Part shown: positions 22,577 to 34,134 of the stretch, piece by piece | Layout of the letters: every line of letters begins with the position of its first letter | Numbering within the stretch: position 1 is the stretch's first letter | NCBI GenBank assembly: GCA_009829735.1 | Contig: CM020618.1 | Span: 18,337,346 to 18,401,345 of the forward strand | Source of the DNA: Pyropia yezoensis | Taxonomy: Eukaryota; Rhodophyta; Bangiophyceae; Bangiales; Bangiaceae | Length of the DNA: 64,000 nt | Direction of reading: 5' to 3' | Program-made: the position numbers and the translations under genes | Notes under the pieces: model-generated | Told to the model about the DNA's origin: nothing | Databases searched by the model: none | What the model saw: the letters and a program-made list of their open reading frames with translations, nothing else

Positions 22577-25467
22577 TCCGGGGCCGCCGCGGCCCCCCCC
22601 CCCTCCGCCGGCGGGCGGCCGACCAGGCCCCACGCGGTGGGCGCGTCGGGGGTGGTCACCCACAGGATCAGCCACTCGCCATCCTCCACCAGCGTCTGCC
22701 CGTGGCCGCCACACCGCGCCGCGCACGCCAGGCCGGTGGGGGGCAGGCCAACCGGCTCGGCTGCAGCTACCGCTGCGGCTGCCGCCGCCGCCGCCGTCGC
22801 GGCGGCGGCCATCTCTGTCGCCGCCGTGGCCGCCGCCCCGGCCGCCGGTGCGACCGCCGCAGGGGGAGGGGTAGGTGCCGCAGCGGCGGGGGGGAGCGGC
22901 GCCGGACGCCCCGCCGCGGGTGGCGGGGAGCCGACCTCGTACACCCGCGGGTAGCAGCGGGCGGCAATGGTGGCCGGCGGGTGCCACAGCAGCGACGTGA
23001 GGGCGGCGGCCTGCTCCTCCGCCGCCGCCCGCGGCGGCGGCCCCCCCGCCGCCGGCCCGGCGACCGACGCCAAGGCCTTGAAGAGGCCCAACGCGTAGGC
23101 CGGGAGCATGGCCAGCGGCACGGGCACGCCCATCCGCCCCTGCCGCCGCTCCGCGTCGGTGGGGGCGGCGGCGGCCGCGGCGGCGCGCGGCGGCGGCGGC
23201 CGCGGCGGCGCCTCGCCGGGGGGCCGCGCCTTGAAGCCGACGAGCAGGCGGAGGAGCACCTCGGCCAGCGTCTGGCGGGTGTCGGCGAGGGAGGCGCCGG
23301 CCAGCACCCGCGCGGCGGCGCGCTTGGCCAGCAGCGCCAGCAGGGCGTCCACGTCGGCGTGGAAAAAGACCCGCCGTGGCCGCCCGACCGCCTCCCCAAA
23401 GGTCGTGTGCACCCGCACCCGCCGGCGGCCCGCCAGGTCCGTGTAGGCCACGGCCGTCTGCACGCACGGGCGGTGGGCAAAGGGGATGCCCCGCCCGCCG
23501 TCATCGTACCCACATTGCGCGCGCCCGTCGCCGCCACCGGCGTGTGACGCGCGCGCCGCGGGCGTGCCGTCGGCGGCAAGCAGCGGGGTGCGCACGGCGA
23601 GGACCACCGCGCTGGCGGTGTGGGCGTCCATCACCGGGGAGCCCCCCACCGGCACGCCCCGCGGGCGGCAGCCGTCGGGGTCGTCATCCTTGTCAACGAC
23701 ATCGCCCGCCTTTGGGGGAAACCCCCCCGCCCAGCCAGACGCGGGTTCCCCCAGCACCGCCAGCCCCGGGCTGGCCCGCACCTCCATCGACGCGCGGAAC
23801 GCACACACCGACGCGGCGGCGGACGTGAGGATGCGCGCCATGCCCCCTCCGTCCCGCGGCGCGTCCCAGTCGGGGAAGTGGTAGGAGCGGCCGCCGCACG
23901 CCCGCGCCAGCCGCAGGGCGGTGGCCACCCCCGCCGCCCCGGCGGGGGCCCCCGCCGGCGCACCCCCGGCGCGCGCCAGTACCACGTCCACCGACACGCC
24001 CGCCGCGGCGAGCGCCCGGCCGACCGCCGCGGCGGCGGGGTGGCCCCGCTCGACGGGGGTGGGCGGGTGCGGGCCGGCGTCGTGAAACGGGGCGTGCGGC
24101 GTCCGGTGTGGGCGCCCGGGGGGGGCTGCCGCGGCGGCCGCGCGCGGCGGCCGCGCCGCGCCGGCGGCGGCCACGGCCGCCGCCACCCACGGCCACGGCG
24201 CCCCACGGGGGGCTCCCCAGTCGGCGGCGCCCGTCGCGGCAATGAGGAAGGCCTTGCCCCCGCCGCCCCTCCCGCCGCCGCCGCCGCCGCTGCCGCCGCC
24301 GCCGCCGTCACTGTCGTCGCCCCCTGCTCCCAGCGCGGCGGCCACCGCGGCGACGGCGGCGCCAATGATGCAGCCGCCAGCACGCGCTCCGCGGCTGGGG
24401 AGGCGGCGGCCCCCACGGGCGGCGGCCGTCGCCCACTGCAGCGCCGCGGACGCCGCGGCCGCCGCGTAGGGGGGGGAGTGGAACGGGGCGGCCGCCCCGG
24501 CGGAGGCGGCGGGCCGGCGCCGTCCCCCCAAGGGGCGCCCCCCACCGCCGCCGCCGCCGCCACCGGGGGGGGCAACCGCCCCGTCGGGGCCCCAAAAGAG
24601 CGGGCCTCCGCCGCCGCCATAGGTCATGATGGCCACCCGCGTGGCGGCGGCGGCGGCGGCAGCAGACGCCCCCGCCCCCTCCCCCAGCCGGGTCTGGCCG
24701 CTGCCGCCGCCGGCCGGCAGGACCCCCGCGGCCAGCAAGTCCCGCACCGCCCGTAGCGCCGCAGCGGCCAGCCCCACCCGCAGCGCGTGTGGCGACAGTT
24801 CCACCGCAAACAGGAAGCGGGGGGGCGCCGGCACCGGCGCTTGCCGCAGCAGGGGCGCCGCGCCCGCGGCGCCATAGCCAGCGGGCACCACATAGTCCAC
24901 AGACCCGCGGCGGAGCTCCGTTGCCGCCCCCCGCCGGCGGCGGTCGCAATATGCGGCGGGGGTGGCGCCCACCCACAAGCACAGGTTGCACATGTACTGC
25001 GCGGCGGGCGCGGCGTCGCCGAGGAAGCGCCACCCGGGGTTGGCATACCCCCCACACCCCCCGCACCGCAGCGGCCCGCCACCGTCTTGCCCGCCGCAGG
25101 CCACCTCTGGCGGCGGCACCTCCCCCGCCGCGGGCGCCGCAAACGGGGTGACAATCAGCCCCAGGGGCAACGCCGCGACCGCCGCCACCGCCGGGTCGCA
25201 GCACCGACGGCAGCCATTACCCTCGCCGATACTTCTGGGGCCACATGGGCCCGGTGGGGGTGCAGCAGCCCAGCCGGCGCGCCCAACCCCCGCACCAGCA
25301 GCGCCCCAGAGCCAAGCACCGGGCAGGGCAACGCGGCGGCATCGCCGCCGTGCGCACCACCACCTGCACGCCCCACCACCCCAGCAGCATCGGCCGTGGC
25401 GGCGGAGGGCGACCCCGCCAGAGGCGCGGGGCCGCCAGCGTCCGGTCTGCTGCCCTGCGAAGGGCAA
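22030..25467 (-). CDS. SEC24: Sec24-type COPII coat protein, 5' end uncertain
   Basis: Sec24 is the cargo-binding subunit of the COPII inner coat, pairing with Sec23 at ER exit sites. The zinc finger is clear: Cys at residues 135, 138, 160 and 163 of this frame, with CGGCGGYANPGWRF and MCNLCLWVG, preceded by LPLGLIVTP as in the family. The trunk domain follows (VDYVVPAGYG, FLFAVELSPHALRVG, then VAIMTYGGGGGPLFW). Further on are the helical region and beta-sandwich (QTAVAYTDLAGRRRVRVHT, LADTRQTLAEVLLRLL), the ARCYPRVYEV segment and the gelsolin-like end. Long Ala/Gly inserts break up these blocks. Stop is TAG at 22030. The first ~90 residues of this frame look non-native; a parallel frame at 25553-25240 reads better and may be the true N-terminal exon. 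Short introns or a frameshift are likely there. Confidence 0.85.
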
Positions 25468-25545
25468 GCGGGCGGACCCGCCGCCGCCGCCGACGGGGAG
25501 AGCCGGAACGGCGTCCTTGCGCTCGTGGTGGCACTGCGACGGGCG

Positions 25546-27282
25546 TCACTCATGGTGACGCCCGTCGCTGAAGTTGGGGGTGGCCACGGCCGCGCCCGCG
25601 GCGGCATCACCCTCCTCCGGCGCCCCACCGGCCGCAGCAGTGGGCTGCGGTGGAGGGGAGGCGGCCGCGGGGGGTGCCGCAGCACCGGGGGGCGTGGGCG
25701 TGGCGGGCGGAGGCGTAGGAGCCTCCGCCGGCGGAGAGAGCGTGGGCCCCAGCTGGGTGGGCTCGCCGGCAGGGGCTGCGGGAGCCGCCGTGGCGGTCTT
25801 TGCGGCCGCCACAGCAGCCGCGTCGGCGGTGGGTGGCGGGACGCCAGGGGGCGACGCCGTCGCCGAGGCGGCGGCGGTGTCATCGGCGGGGGTGGGCACA
25901 AGGGTAGACTACGCGCCCCCGTCCGGCCGGGGGGACGGCCACGGCGTGGGGGCCACGCCGTCGGCACCCTGGCGGGCGCCAGCGGTGCCCAGGGGCGGCA
26001 GCGGCCGCACGCCGCTGCCGCCCGCCCGCGCAGGGCGCGCCCACCCGCGGCGAGAGGCGCGCGGCGACCCCACGGCCGCAGCACCCCGCACAGTGCGTCG
26101 GCGCTTGGGCGCCGGCGCAGGCGAGTCGGGGGTCGCCCCCGGCGCTGGCGCCGACGACCGCGGGGTCGCGGCAGGGCCAGCTGCCGGCGGCAACGGTGCC
26201 GGCGCCGCCGCCGCCGTGGCGGCAGCGAGAGCGGGGGAGATCGGCGCGGGGGGGGGCGGCAGAGGGACGGGGGCAGCCCCAGCGGCACCAGTCCCGCCTG
26301 GCACCCCAGCCGGCGGCGCGGTCGCGGCCCGCGGCGCGGCCGTGGCCGCCGCCGCAGCAGGCACCACCCCCGCCATGGCGCTGGCCGAGGGCGGGGTGGA
26401 GGGGGCAGCCACGGCGGCGGCAGGCGCCAGCCCGGCGTGCGAAGGGTCGCGGAGAGGGGGGGCAGGCGCAGAGGGGGCGCAGTCGCGCGCGGGTGCGGCG
26501 GCATCGCCGGGCAGGGCGGCCACCACAACCCCGTCCATCGGGGCGGGGGGGCAGTTACCACCCGGCGGCGGATCGGCGGCCGACGCCGTGGCCGCGGTGG
26601 GCTGGCTGCCCGCCGGGCCGCCAGGCCCCCCATACCCTACCGGAGAAGCTGTCGGGGTGGGAGTAGCCGCGGCGACGCGGGCGGCGGCGTCGACAGTAGA
26701 AGGTGACATAGCACCCACCCCCTTCCGCGACACCCCCGCCGGAGCGCCACCACGGACACCGCGCGCGCTAGCAGGGCCGCCGCGCACACTGCCCACCCGC
26801 GCAGCCACACCCCTACCCACAACACCCCCACCCCCGGCCTCACCACTTTCTCGCACAGCCTGTTTTGCCGACCCGCGCTCACCCCTCGCCTCACGCGCAA
26901 CACTCGCACCAGCCCCCCCACACGCTCTCCCCTCACCCGCGCGGCCGGCGGCGGCCCGCGACAAAGCGCCCGAAAAACCTTGATCAGCTACACAGGGACC
27001 TGCTTCCTCAGGGCAAGGAGCGCGGTTGGGAGAGGGGGGTGACGCCAGGCGGTAGACTGGAGGGACGGGGGCCGAAGCCCCATCGTCGTCCCGCGCAGGG
27101 GTGGCGGCCGAAGCGGCCCCCCTGCGCGACCGGGTGCGGCGCCGCACCACCTCGACCCAGCTACCCCCATCCCCCCCAGCATGGAGGGGATGAGGGCCGC
27201 CGGGCGCGGCGCCGCCTCCCATCCCGGGAGCCCGTGCTACCCCCCCCCCCCCCCACACCGCGCCCACCCTGGCATCGGCCAC
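25546..27282 (-). CDS. Ala/Pro-rich open frame upstream of Sec24, in-frame TAG
   Basis: An ATG at 27282 opens a frame rich in Ala, Pro and Gly with mostly G/C third positions. TAG at 25909-25911 interrupts it, and it then continues in the same frame to TGA at 25546. A basic patch (PAPKRRRTVRG) lies late in the frame. The final TGA overlaps the ATG of a frame that may begin Sec24, so this could be the disordered N-terminal part of Sec24 (joined by splicing) or a separate gene. No domain is recognised. Confidence 0.3.
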
Positions 27283-27330
27283 CGTGGTGGGCGGGACAGC
27301 TCACACCTTGAACACAGCCACCGAGTCCAG

Positions 27331-28152
27331 CTACAGCAGCGTCCTCCCCCCCCGCACGAACAGAAGAAGCAACAGGTCCAGCCGCCCCACCCCGAGCGAC
27401 CGCACCCCGAGCACCAGGGGCACAAACCGCCCCGCCAGCAGCCACGCCGCCAGCACCGCCGGCCCCACCAGCGCCACGACTCGCACCGCCCACAGGCGGC
27501 GCCACAGGGCCACGGCCACGGCCAGCACCGCGAGGGGCGGCAGCAGCCCCCCCCCCACACGCCAGGTCCGCATTCGGGGGGGGCGCAGCCGCAGCAGCAT
27601 CGCCGCCGCCAACCGCACCACCACCAGCCCCCACAGCAACACCAGGGGCAGCACCAACCGCCCCCCCACCGGCGCGGACACCGACGGCAGAGTCGGCAGG
27701 GCAGGGGGGGGGGTCCAGCAGCATCCCCCCCCCCACCAGGGCAGACCCGTCATGGGCAGGGGCGGGGGCAGAGCCCGCACCGCCAGCCGCACCAACGAAG
27801 CCCCCACCCGCACCGACGCCCGAACCACCCGCACCCCCCACCGCACAACCCGCACCACGGCCACCAGCAACTCCGCCAGGGGGGGCAGTCGGCACCCCCC
27901 CCCCACCAGCGACACCGGACAGCGGGGGGGAGCCAGCCGCACCGCCGCCAACACGGCCGGCAGCCGCGCCAGCCCCAGCAGGGGCAGCACCCCCCCCCCC
28001 ACCGGCAGCACCCCCCGCCGCACCACCCGCACAACGAACACCAGCAGCACCGCGGGGGGGAGCAGTCGGGCTCCCCCCCGACGCCAGAACAGGCGCACAG
28101 GAAGCAGCAACCGCACCGCCACCCCCCCCACCAGACACATCACAGTTGCCAC
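27331..28152 (-). CDS. Possible multi-pass membrane protein
   Basis: An open frame of 273 codons starts with ATG. In this frame almost every codon ends in G (GTG, CTG, CGG, GCG) or C, matching the third-position bias of the neighbouring Sec24. The product has several long hydrophobic stretches, for example VLPLVLLWGLVVVRLAAAML and LAVLAVAVALWRRLWAVRVV, with basic residues between them, as in membrane proteins. However, another minus-strand frame (28297-27161) is also open and would give a Gly/Ala repeat protein, and the plus strand is open too. Composition could therefore mimic a gene. No family is recognised. Confidence 0.3.
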   Translation of the reverse strand: MATVMCLVGGVAVRLLLPVRLFWRRGGARLLPPAVLLVFVVRVVRRGVLPVGGGVLPLLGLARLPAVLAAVRLAPPRCPVSLVGGGCRLPPLAELLVAVVRVVRWGVRVVRASVRVGASLVRLAVRALPPPLPMTGLPWWGGGCCWTPPPALPTLPSVSAPVGGRLVLPLVLLWGLVVVRLAAAMLLRLRPPRMRTWRVGGGLLPPLAVLAVAVALWRRLWAVRVVALVGPAVLAAWLLAGRFVPLVLGVRSLGVGRLDLLLLLFVRGGRTLL

Positions 28153-28299
28153 TCACGGCAACGGGCTGCCGGGTCTCTGCACGTGCCACCCACGCATCCT
28201 GCTCCTCCTCTTCTGCACCAGCCGACTCTGCTGCGGTGCGCGCCCCAAACGACTCTGCCGACGACACCTCCGCGATGTGCCACCGCCACGGACTCACCA

Positions 28300-29330
28300 G
28301 ACAGGTCCTGGGAGTTCACGGCCACCGCGCACCACCGACGGGAGCACAGCCCCACCCCACGTGGGATGAGGCCGTACAGTACAGTACAGTGCACCCACAG
28401 GACACTGCGACGTCGGGCCCACCCCCACCACTGCTCGTGTCTGATGTTTCATGGCTTGTTTCTTTCCCGCTCTGCTCACCGTGTGGCTCTGAGCAGAGCG
28501 GCGGGTGGGGGTGGGGGTCACTGATGGCTAGCGATCGGCCCTCGTGACCACAGAGGACCGCCCTCCTCCCACGGAAATAGCTTCCGTGGCGGGGATCCTG
28601 CCCGCCGCAGCCCCCATCCGCCCCTACCTGACCCCTACAAACACCCCCAAATCAACCGTGGGGGAGCGTCGACGGCCAGCGGCAGCGGCGGCTCGCGCAT
28701 GAAGAAAGGTGCTCGGGGGGGGGGGGGGGTGGCGCTGCGCAGCACTCCTCCTCTCAAGGACAGCGGGTGGCGCCTCCCTCCCTCTTGCAAGCCACCCTGT
28801 GGCCCTCTGCTGACAGGCAAGACTCCCCGCTGGCACCGTCAACCGGCGTCCAAGGTCTGCGTTAATGGGTGCCGGGGAGGGGAGAGTGTCTGGGCCAGCG
28901 CAGTGGTCTCTGACCCGGGATCCACAACAAGCCTGTTTTTCCGCCGAACGGCTCATCGGCGCTTGTCGAACAGGCCCTGCCGGCTGAAACGCCGGGTGAA
29001 ACGACCTCGAATCTTGGTGGCGAAGCCGACTTAAATCAGGAGTAAGTTGGACAAAGTGCATCCGGTTAAGCTAACGCATCGCTAATGAATGGAGAGAAAG
29101 TACCGATTAAGTTCCTGGAACTCCTAGAAGCAATACCTGTCTCCATGAATAATGCACAGCCCTAAGATCAGGGACGCGTATTCCCTCGATGGAATGGGCC
29201 TCGTGCAGCCGCGGACAACCCGCGCAGCGCGTCTGCACCGCGTTGAGCGACTGGGGCCCTGCCGCCTGGCACGCCTGGCACGCCCAGCGCGCCCAGCACC
29301 AGCCGTCGGTCTGCGAGGGCGGCCAGCAGC
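28300..29330. other. Spacer without a convincing gene
   Basis: Intergenic sequence upstream of the minus-strand gene island. It contains short GTACAGT repeats at about 28374-28390 and a G13 run near 28716. No supported gene, RNA or repeat family is seen. Confidence 0.4.
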
Positions 29331-29369
29331 TGCTACAGCTAGCTGTCGATGGCGGAGTGTCCAGCAGCA

Positions 29370-30345
29370 GTGGCCACCGCCGCAGGCCACCGAAGCAGGC
29401 CACCGCCGCAGGCCACCGCCGCCGGCCACCGCCACCGGCCACCCCTGCCGGCGCCCTTGCCGGCGACACGACCCCGCCGGCCACAGCCGCCGGCCACCGC
29501 CGCCGGCCACCGCCGCAGGCCACCGCCGCAGGCCACCGCGGCAGGCCAGCACCGGAGGCTGCCGTGGCGGGCCACCGCTGCCGACCACCGCCGCTGGCCA
29601 CCGCGACTGGCCGCTGGCCACCGCCGCAGGCTACTGCGGAAGTCCACAGCGGCATGCCAGCACCGGAGGCTACGGTGGCGTGCCACAACCGCCCGGCACC
29701 GCGACAGGCCACAGCGGCAGGCCAACCCTGTTAGCTCCCTCTGCCGGCCACGGCCGCTGGCAACGCCAGCCAGCCACTCCCGCCGGTCACCCCCACAGGT
29801 GCACCGCCCTCGGCCGCTTTTGCCGGCGACACGACGCCGCCGGCCATCGCCGCCCGCCACCGCCGCCGGGAACGCCAGTGAGCCACCCCCACCGGTCACC
29901 CCCACCGGTGCACCGCCGACGGACGGCCCCGCATGCGACACGTCCCCGCCGGTCATCGCCATAGGCCACCGCCGCCGACCACCGCAGCAGGCTACCGCGG
30001 CAGGCTACCGTGACGGGCCACCGCCGCCGGCCACCGCAGCAGGCCACGGCGGCAGGCTACGGCGGCAGGCTACCGCGGCAGGCCACAGCGGCAGGCCAAC
30101 GTGTCAGCTCCGTCCGCCGACCGCCGCTGCCGGCAACGCCAGCCAGCCACCCCCGCCGGCCGACCTCCACCGGTGCACCGCCGGCGGTGCACCGCCGCCG
30201 GCGACACGACCCCGCCGACCAACTCTGTCGGCAACCCCCGCCGGAGAACGCTGCAGCCGCTGGCGAACCCCGCAGGCTACCGAGGCAGGCCCCAGCGACA
30301 GACCACCGCCGTCGGCCAATCCCGTCAGCCAACCCAGCTGGGCTC
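29370..30345. repeat. Minisatellite of GCCACCGCCGC-type units
   Basis: Short units such as GCCGGCCACCGCC and GCAGGCCACCGC of about 12-15 bp recur for almost 1 kb with drift. Several plus- and minus-strand frames stay open through it and encode His/Arg/Pro/Ala repeats. I treat these as a by-product of the repeat. Confidence 0.7.
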
Positions 30346-31482
30346 CCCCGCCGGCCACCCGGGCCACATCGTCGGTCGCAGCGGCGAGGGGGGGGAGGGG
30401 AGGGAACGGGGGGGGGGGGGGGGTAGGTGGAGCATGGCCGGAGGACGAAGCGTCGTCAGGGTGGAGGCGAATGCGGTACGTACAGTTTGACGCGGGGGGA
30501 CGCCAACGGCTGACCAGCGTGGTGCCCACGCGCCCGGCACTTGGTAGCAGTGTGACGATTTTTTTGCCGTCGAGGAAACACGGACGCGAACACACACCAG
30601 CGGAGTGTCTGTATAATCCTGGTAATGCATCGGTCCTTTGCCTCGGTCAATCCATCCCGACTCCTTGTCGGAGGGTGTGGGTCGGCTAACGAGGGGCTTC
30701 GCAAGTCTCATCAGACTACAATGTGTGCTCTTCAGTCCCGACAATACCAGGTCAGATGCCAGGTGGGCCTCCTTTTCCAGCGGTACTTCCTCATAGTTCG
30801 GGCCAAGCAGGCCTAAACGCGGCCTGGTACCGACATGCTGCCACGCCCAAGTGCTCGTACGATGCTTGTCAAGTGTTGTTGGCTGGTCCTAGACATCCTG
30901 ACCCCACTTTTTTTTTTACATCTTCTGGTACGCACCGTCGCTGCGCATCTTTTCATACCATCATTTTCCGTGGGCGGAGACGTCTAGCTAGGGGCATTCA
31001 ACAAGCCTCAAAGAAAAGAATAAAAAATCGGCCTGTATAGGGGTGTGGAGGGGGGTTCAGGGGGCCACTTGACAAGCCGCGTACAAGCTTTTCCGGCGAG
31101 AAACGGGCGTGTCGTGGATCCCGCTGTAAGGATCACTGCGCAGGGACCCGGCCCGGGGGCCGCGGGCCTGGGCGGTGCGAAGTACAGTAAGGTACAGTAT
31201 GTACAGCACTGACCGAGTGCTTTGGGGGTGCGGCCGGCGCTCCATGCGCTATCCGTCGGGCCCGCCCGGCGTCAGCGGCGCGCCAGGTCCACCCGTTTGC
31301 ACGCCCATGCGATACAGACGCTGCGTGTCGCCCACCCCCCTCTCCCCGCGAGGCTCCTCCCCCCCTCCTCAGGTGCGTATGCTGGTGGGCGCCCACCCGC
31401 GTCTTCAGTGGTATTTAGTGGTGGTGGTGGCGGTGGAGATGATGGTGGTGGTGGGGGTGCGGCGGCGTGGGATCTCAGAGGT
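30346..31482. other. Spacer before the Copia element
   Basis: Mixed-composition sequence with a (GGT)n-like stretch at about 31415-31460, just outside the LTR. No gene is supported. Confidence 0.4.
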
Positions 31483-31487
31483 GGGAG

Positions 31488-31884
31488 TGTGAGACCGCCT
31501 CCACGAGTGCGTCCCATCGTCACATCTCCTATTGTGACGGATCCCCGGCGGAGCGAGCGGCAGGATATCTTATCCTGGCCGACGTGGCCGGACAGGTGGA
31601 GATTCTGTCGGCGGCCACGGCACAAGTGCCGTGCTGTCACTGGGTCGTGGCCGCACATAACCCTGTACGGGGCAACTGGAGAGGGGGGCTCGAGAGAGCG
31701 CACGAGAGGAGGGGTGACGGACCCGCCATGCTTTATGAGTGACCCTACCGACCGCGCGGGGTTGGCCGGCTTGGAGCGAGAAGCCATATCTTAGTAGTAG
31801 ACATACATATTGTATTGTTTGCTCTGGGATACAGGCTGTCTCGCTCTTCTCTACGCTTCACCTGTAGTAGCCATACCTACCACA
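31488..31884 (+). repeat. 5' LTR, 397 bp
   Basis: Equal in length to the 3' LTR, with about four substitutions between them. Contains a short inverted repeat CGTCACA/TGTGACG near its start. Confidence 0.95.
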
Positions 31885-32466
31885 TTCGCGAATTACTAAG
31901 TACGGGTTGCTACAGCCCTACCTGGATTTCCCCTCACCTTCCCCGCCTCAGACGCGATCCCTGACTGGATTTGCCGCCTGGTCCGCCCCGGTCGTCTTTG
32001 CCCCTCGCCCGATTCCTGGCCCCTCGCCCGATCCGTTTGCCCTGGCCAGATCCCGACCTGTGACCAGTGCTCCAGCCCCTTGTCTGTTTTTTTGCTCCTT
32101 GACCCACGTTGCTGAATCACGCCACGACGCCCCTCCACCGCGTGAACTTTGTGGACGTTGTGTGTACACACCGTGGCACTGTCGCTCCCGACCCTGATCA
32201 GTGACAAAGAGCCCCCGGTCTCTTGTCATCCTGTCGCCTAGGACGCTGTGCCGCCTCGCCCTGGTGCCACGTCGCGGTCCCTTGTCGCTTTCGCCCGGAT
32301 CCGTGTGACCCCGTGCTGTGGGTGTGGCTGGACCTGTTAGTGCCGTCCGCCTCAGCACCTAAGAGCAGCAGCCGTGTGCGAATCGCATTTTCGCCCTGTC
32401 GCCCTCCCCACCTGTGCCTTACTCCCCCTACCTTATTCTGCCCCTACTCAACGTCCCAGCCACATC

Positions 32467-34134
32467 ATGGAAGCAGGAGGTGCTTGGACCCGCCCGCCAG
32501 TTTTCATGCCAACGACGGACATGACCACCGTGGATGACACAGTGCGCCAGTTGATCCACGCGGTCCGTACGCTGGAGCAAACCTTCATGGGCACTACCCC
32601 GCCCCAGGAGATCAAGGACGCCTTCGCGGAGGGCCTCCAGGCAGCACAGCTGTTCGACCCGGCGATGGCCAATTCCATGCCTTTTTATCGCGAGCTACGC
32701 CTGCAGCTCGGCCGCGACGGGGTTGTCTTTGGCTCCGTCGACTCCCACCTACCAACGCCGCTGCGCACCCCCATGCTGCTATCGACGACCATGTACCCCG
32801 AGGGTGCGGACCGCGAGGAGGCCAAGACCCTGGTCACCGCGCTGGCGGACGCGTCGCGCCTCCAGCGCTCGCGCCAGACGACGGGGACGACCGGCGGAGC
32901 CAGCTCCCACGCCACCAGTGGTAGCAGCTACAACTCGGAGAAGGCGATGGCAACGCGCCATGCCCAGTACGTTGCGTCCCGTTTTGCGCATAAGCAATTC
33001 ACGGGCGACTACCGCCAGGGGCAAGTTTGGTCGGAGTCGGTCTCGGACTTCCAGTCGGTCGCCCGTGACTTCGACCTCAACGCCGACATGCGGTACAAGC
33101 TGCTGCATGACATCCTAGGCGGCGATGCTAAGCGTTAGTACCTGAACAACGTGCAGGGCCACGCCGCGTCTTACAATGAGGCGGTGGCTATGATGGAGGC
33201 GGAGTATAACTCCCACTCCCGCCAGATGCAGGTCAAGAACTACCTGTCGTCTTTCCGTACGCACAACCTCATCGTCAACCTCCAGACTACGGAGCCCGAA
33301 GCGCTAGCTAAAACCTACTCCCTTATCCTTAAGCTAGCGCCACTCACTCCCCCCTCCTACCGCACGGACTCGGCCAAGGTCGAGTTTCTATCGGCTGCCG
33401 TTGTGGGTTACCCCTGGGCGGCGCAGGCCCTCAGCCGCGCCAACAACAGCGGGCTGACTTTCCAGCAACTCTACTCTGAGCTGGAAAGCGACCTGAAGCT
33501 TCACTACAACGGCAAGGTAGCTCGGGCGAAGGACGCTGCGGTCGATGGCATGAGCATGACGCCGGACATGATAGCCACGCAGCTGCCTAAGGTATTGAGC
33601 GCGAAGGTGATGAACCAGAGGCAGGGCATGTATGCCCACCCAAACCGCAACCTGGGCGACTACCGCCCGGCCTACCGTGGCAAGGAGGCGTCCCGCACAG
33701 GCGGGGATGGCGCCCGGGAGAAGTCTGGGCCCACAACTTCGCCCAAGTTCAACCCGCTATCGCTGGCAGGGTGCTTCAATTGTGACCATCCCGGACACAC
33801 GATGCAGGACTGCCACGAGAAGATTGATACCAAACGGGCGGCGCTGCGCAAGCTTGAGTATTTCAGCAAGAAACGCGGCGGCCGCAACGTGGCTGCCGCC
33901 GTGCTGTACCAGCTATGCCAGCAGCTAGATGCCATGGTTGGTGACGACGGCGAGCTGGAGCCTCCAGCGTTCATCGGCTTGGCATCCGAGGATGACGGCG
34001 CGGATGAGGCGGCCTGCTTTGAGGCGCTCTGCATGAGTGAAGAGGGGTCTACCCATGAGCAGGTGGCGCCCCCGGGTGATTCCTCTGGTGACGAGTCTCC
34101 CCTTCCCCGTGTACATTTTGCCCCGGGGGTGTAG
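32467..34134 (+). pseudogene. gag: Copia Gag, one in-frame TAG
   Basis: This is the capsid and nucleocapsid precursor. The frame begins at ATG 32467 and ends in TAG at 34132-34134, with a single internal TAG at 33136-33138, after which the same frame resumes without loss. A CCHC zinc knuckle (CFNCDHPGHTMQDC) is at 33773-33814, spaced C-x2-C-x4-H-x4-C as in the family. The leader from 31885 to 32466 has no gene. The stop could be a point mutation or could require readthrough. Confidence 0.9.

Noticed and set aside
29152..30689. Long open frames of His/Arg/Pro/Ala repeats
   Set aside because: Frames on both strands are open because the 12-15 bp repeat contains no stop triplets; there is no conserved domain and no single favoured frame.
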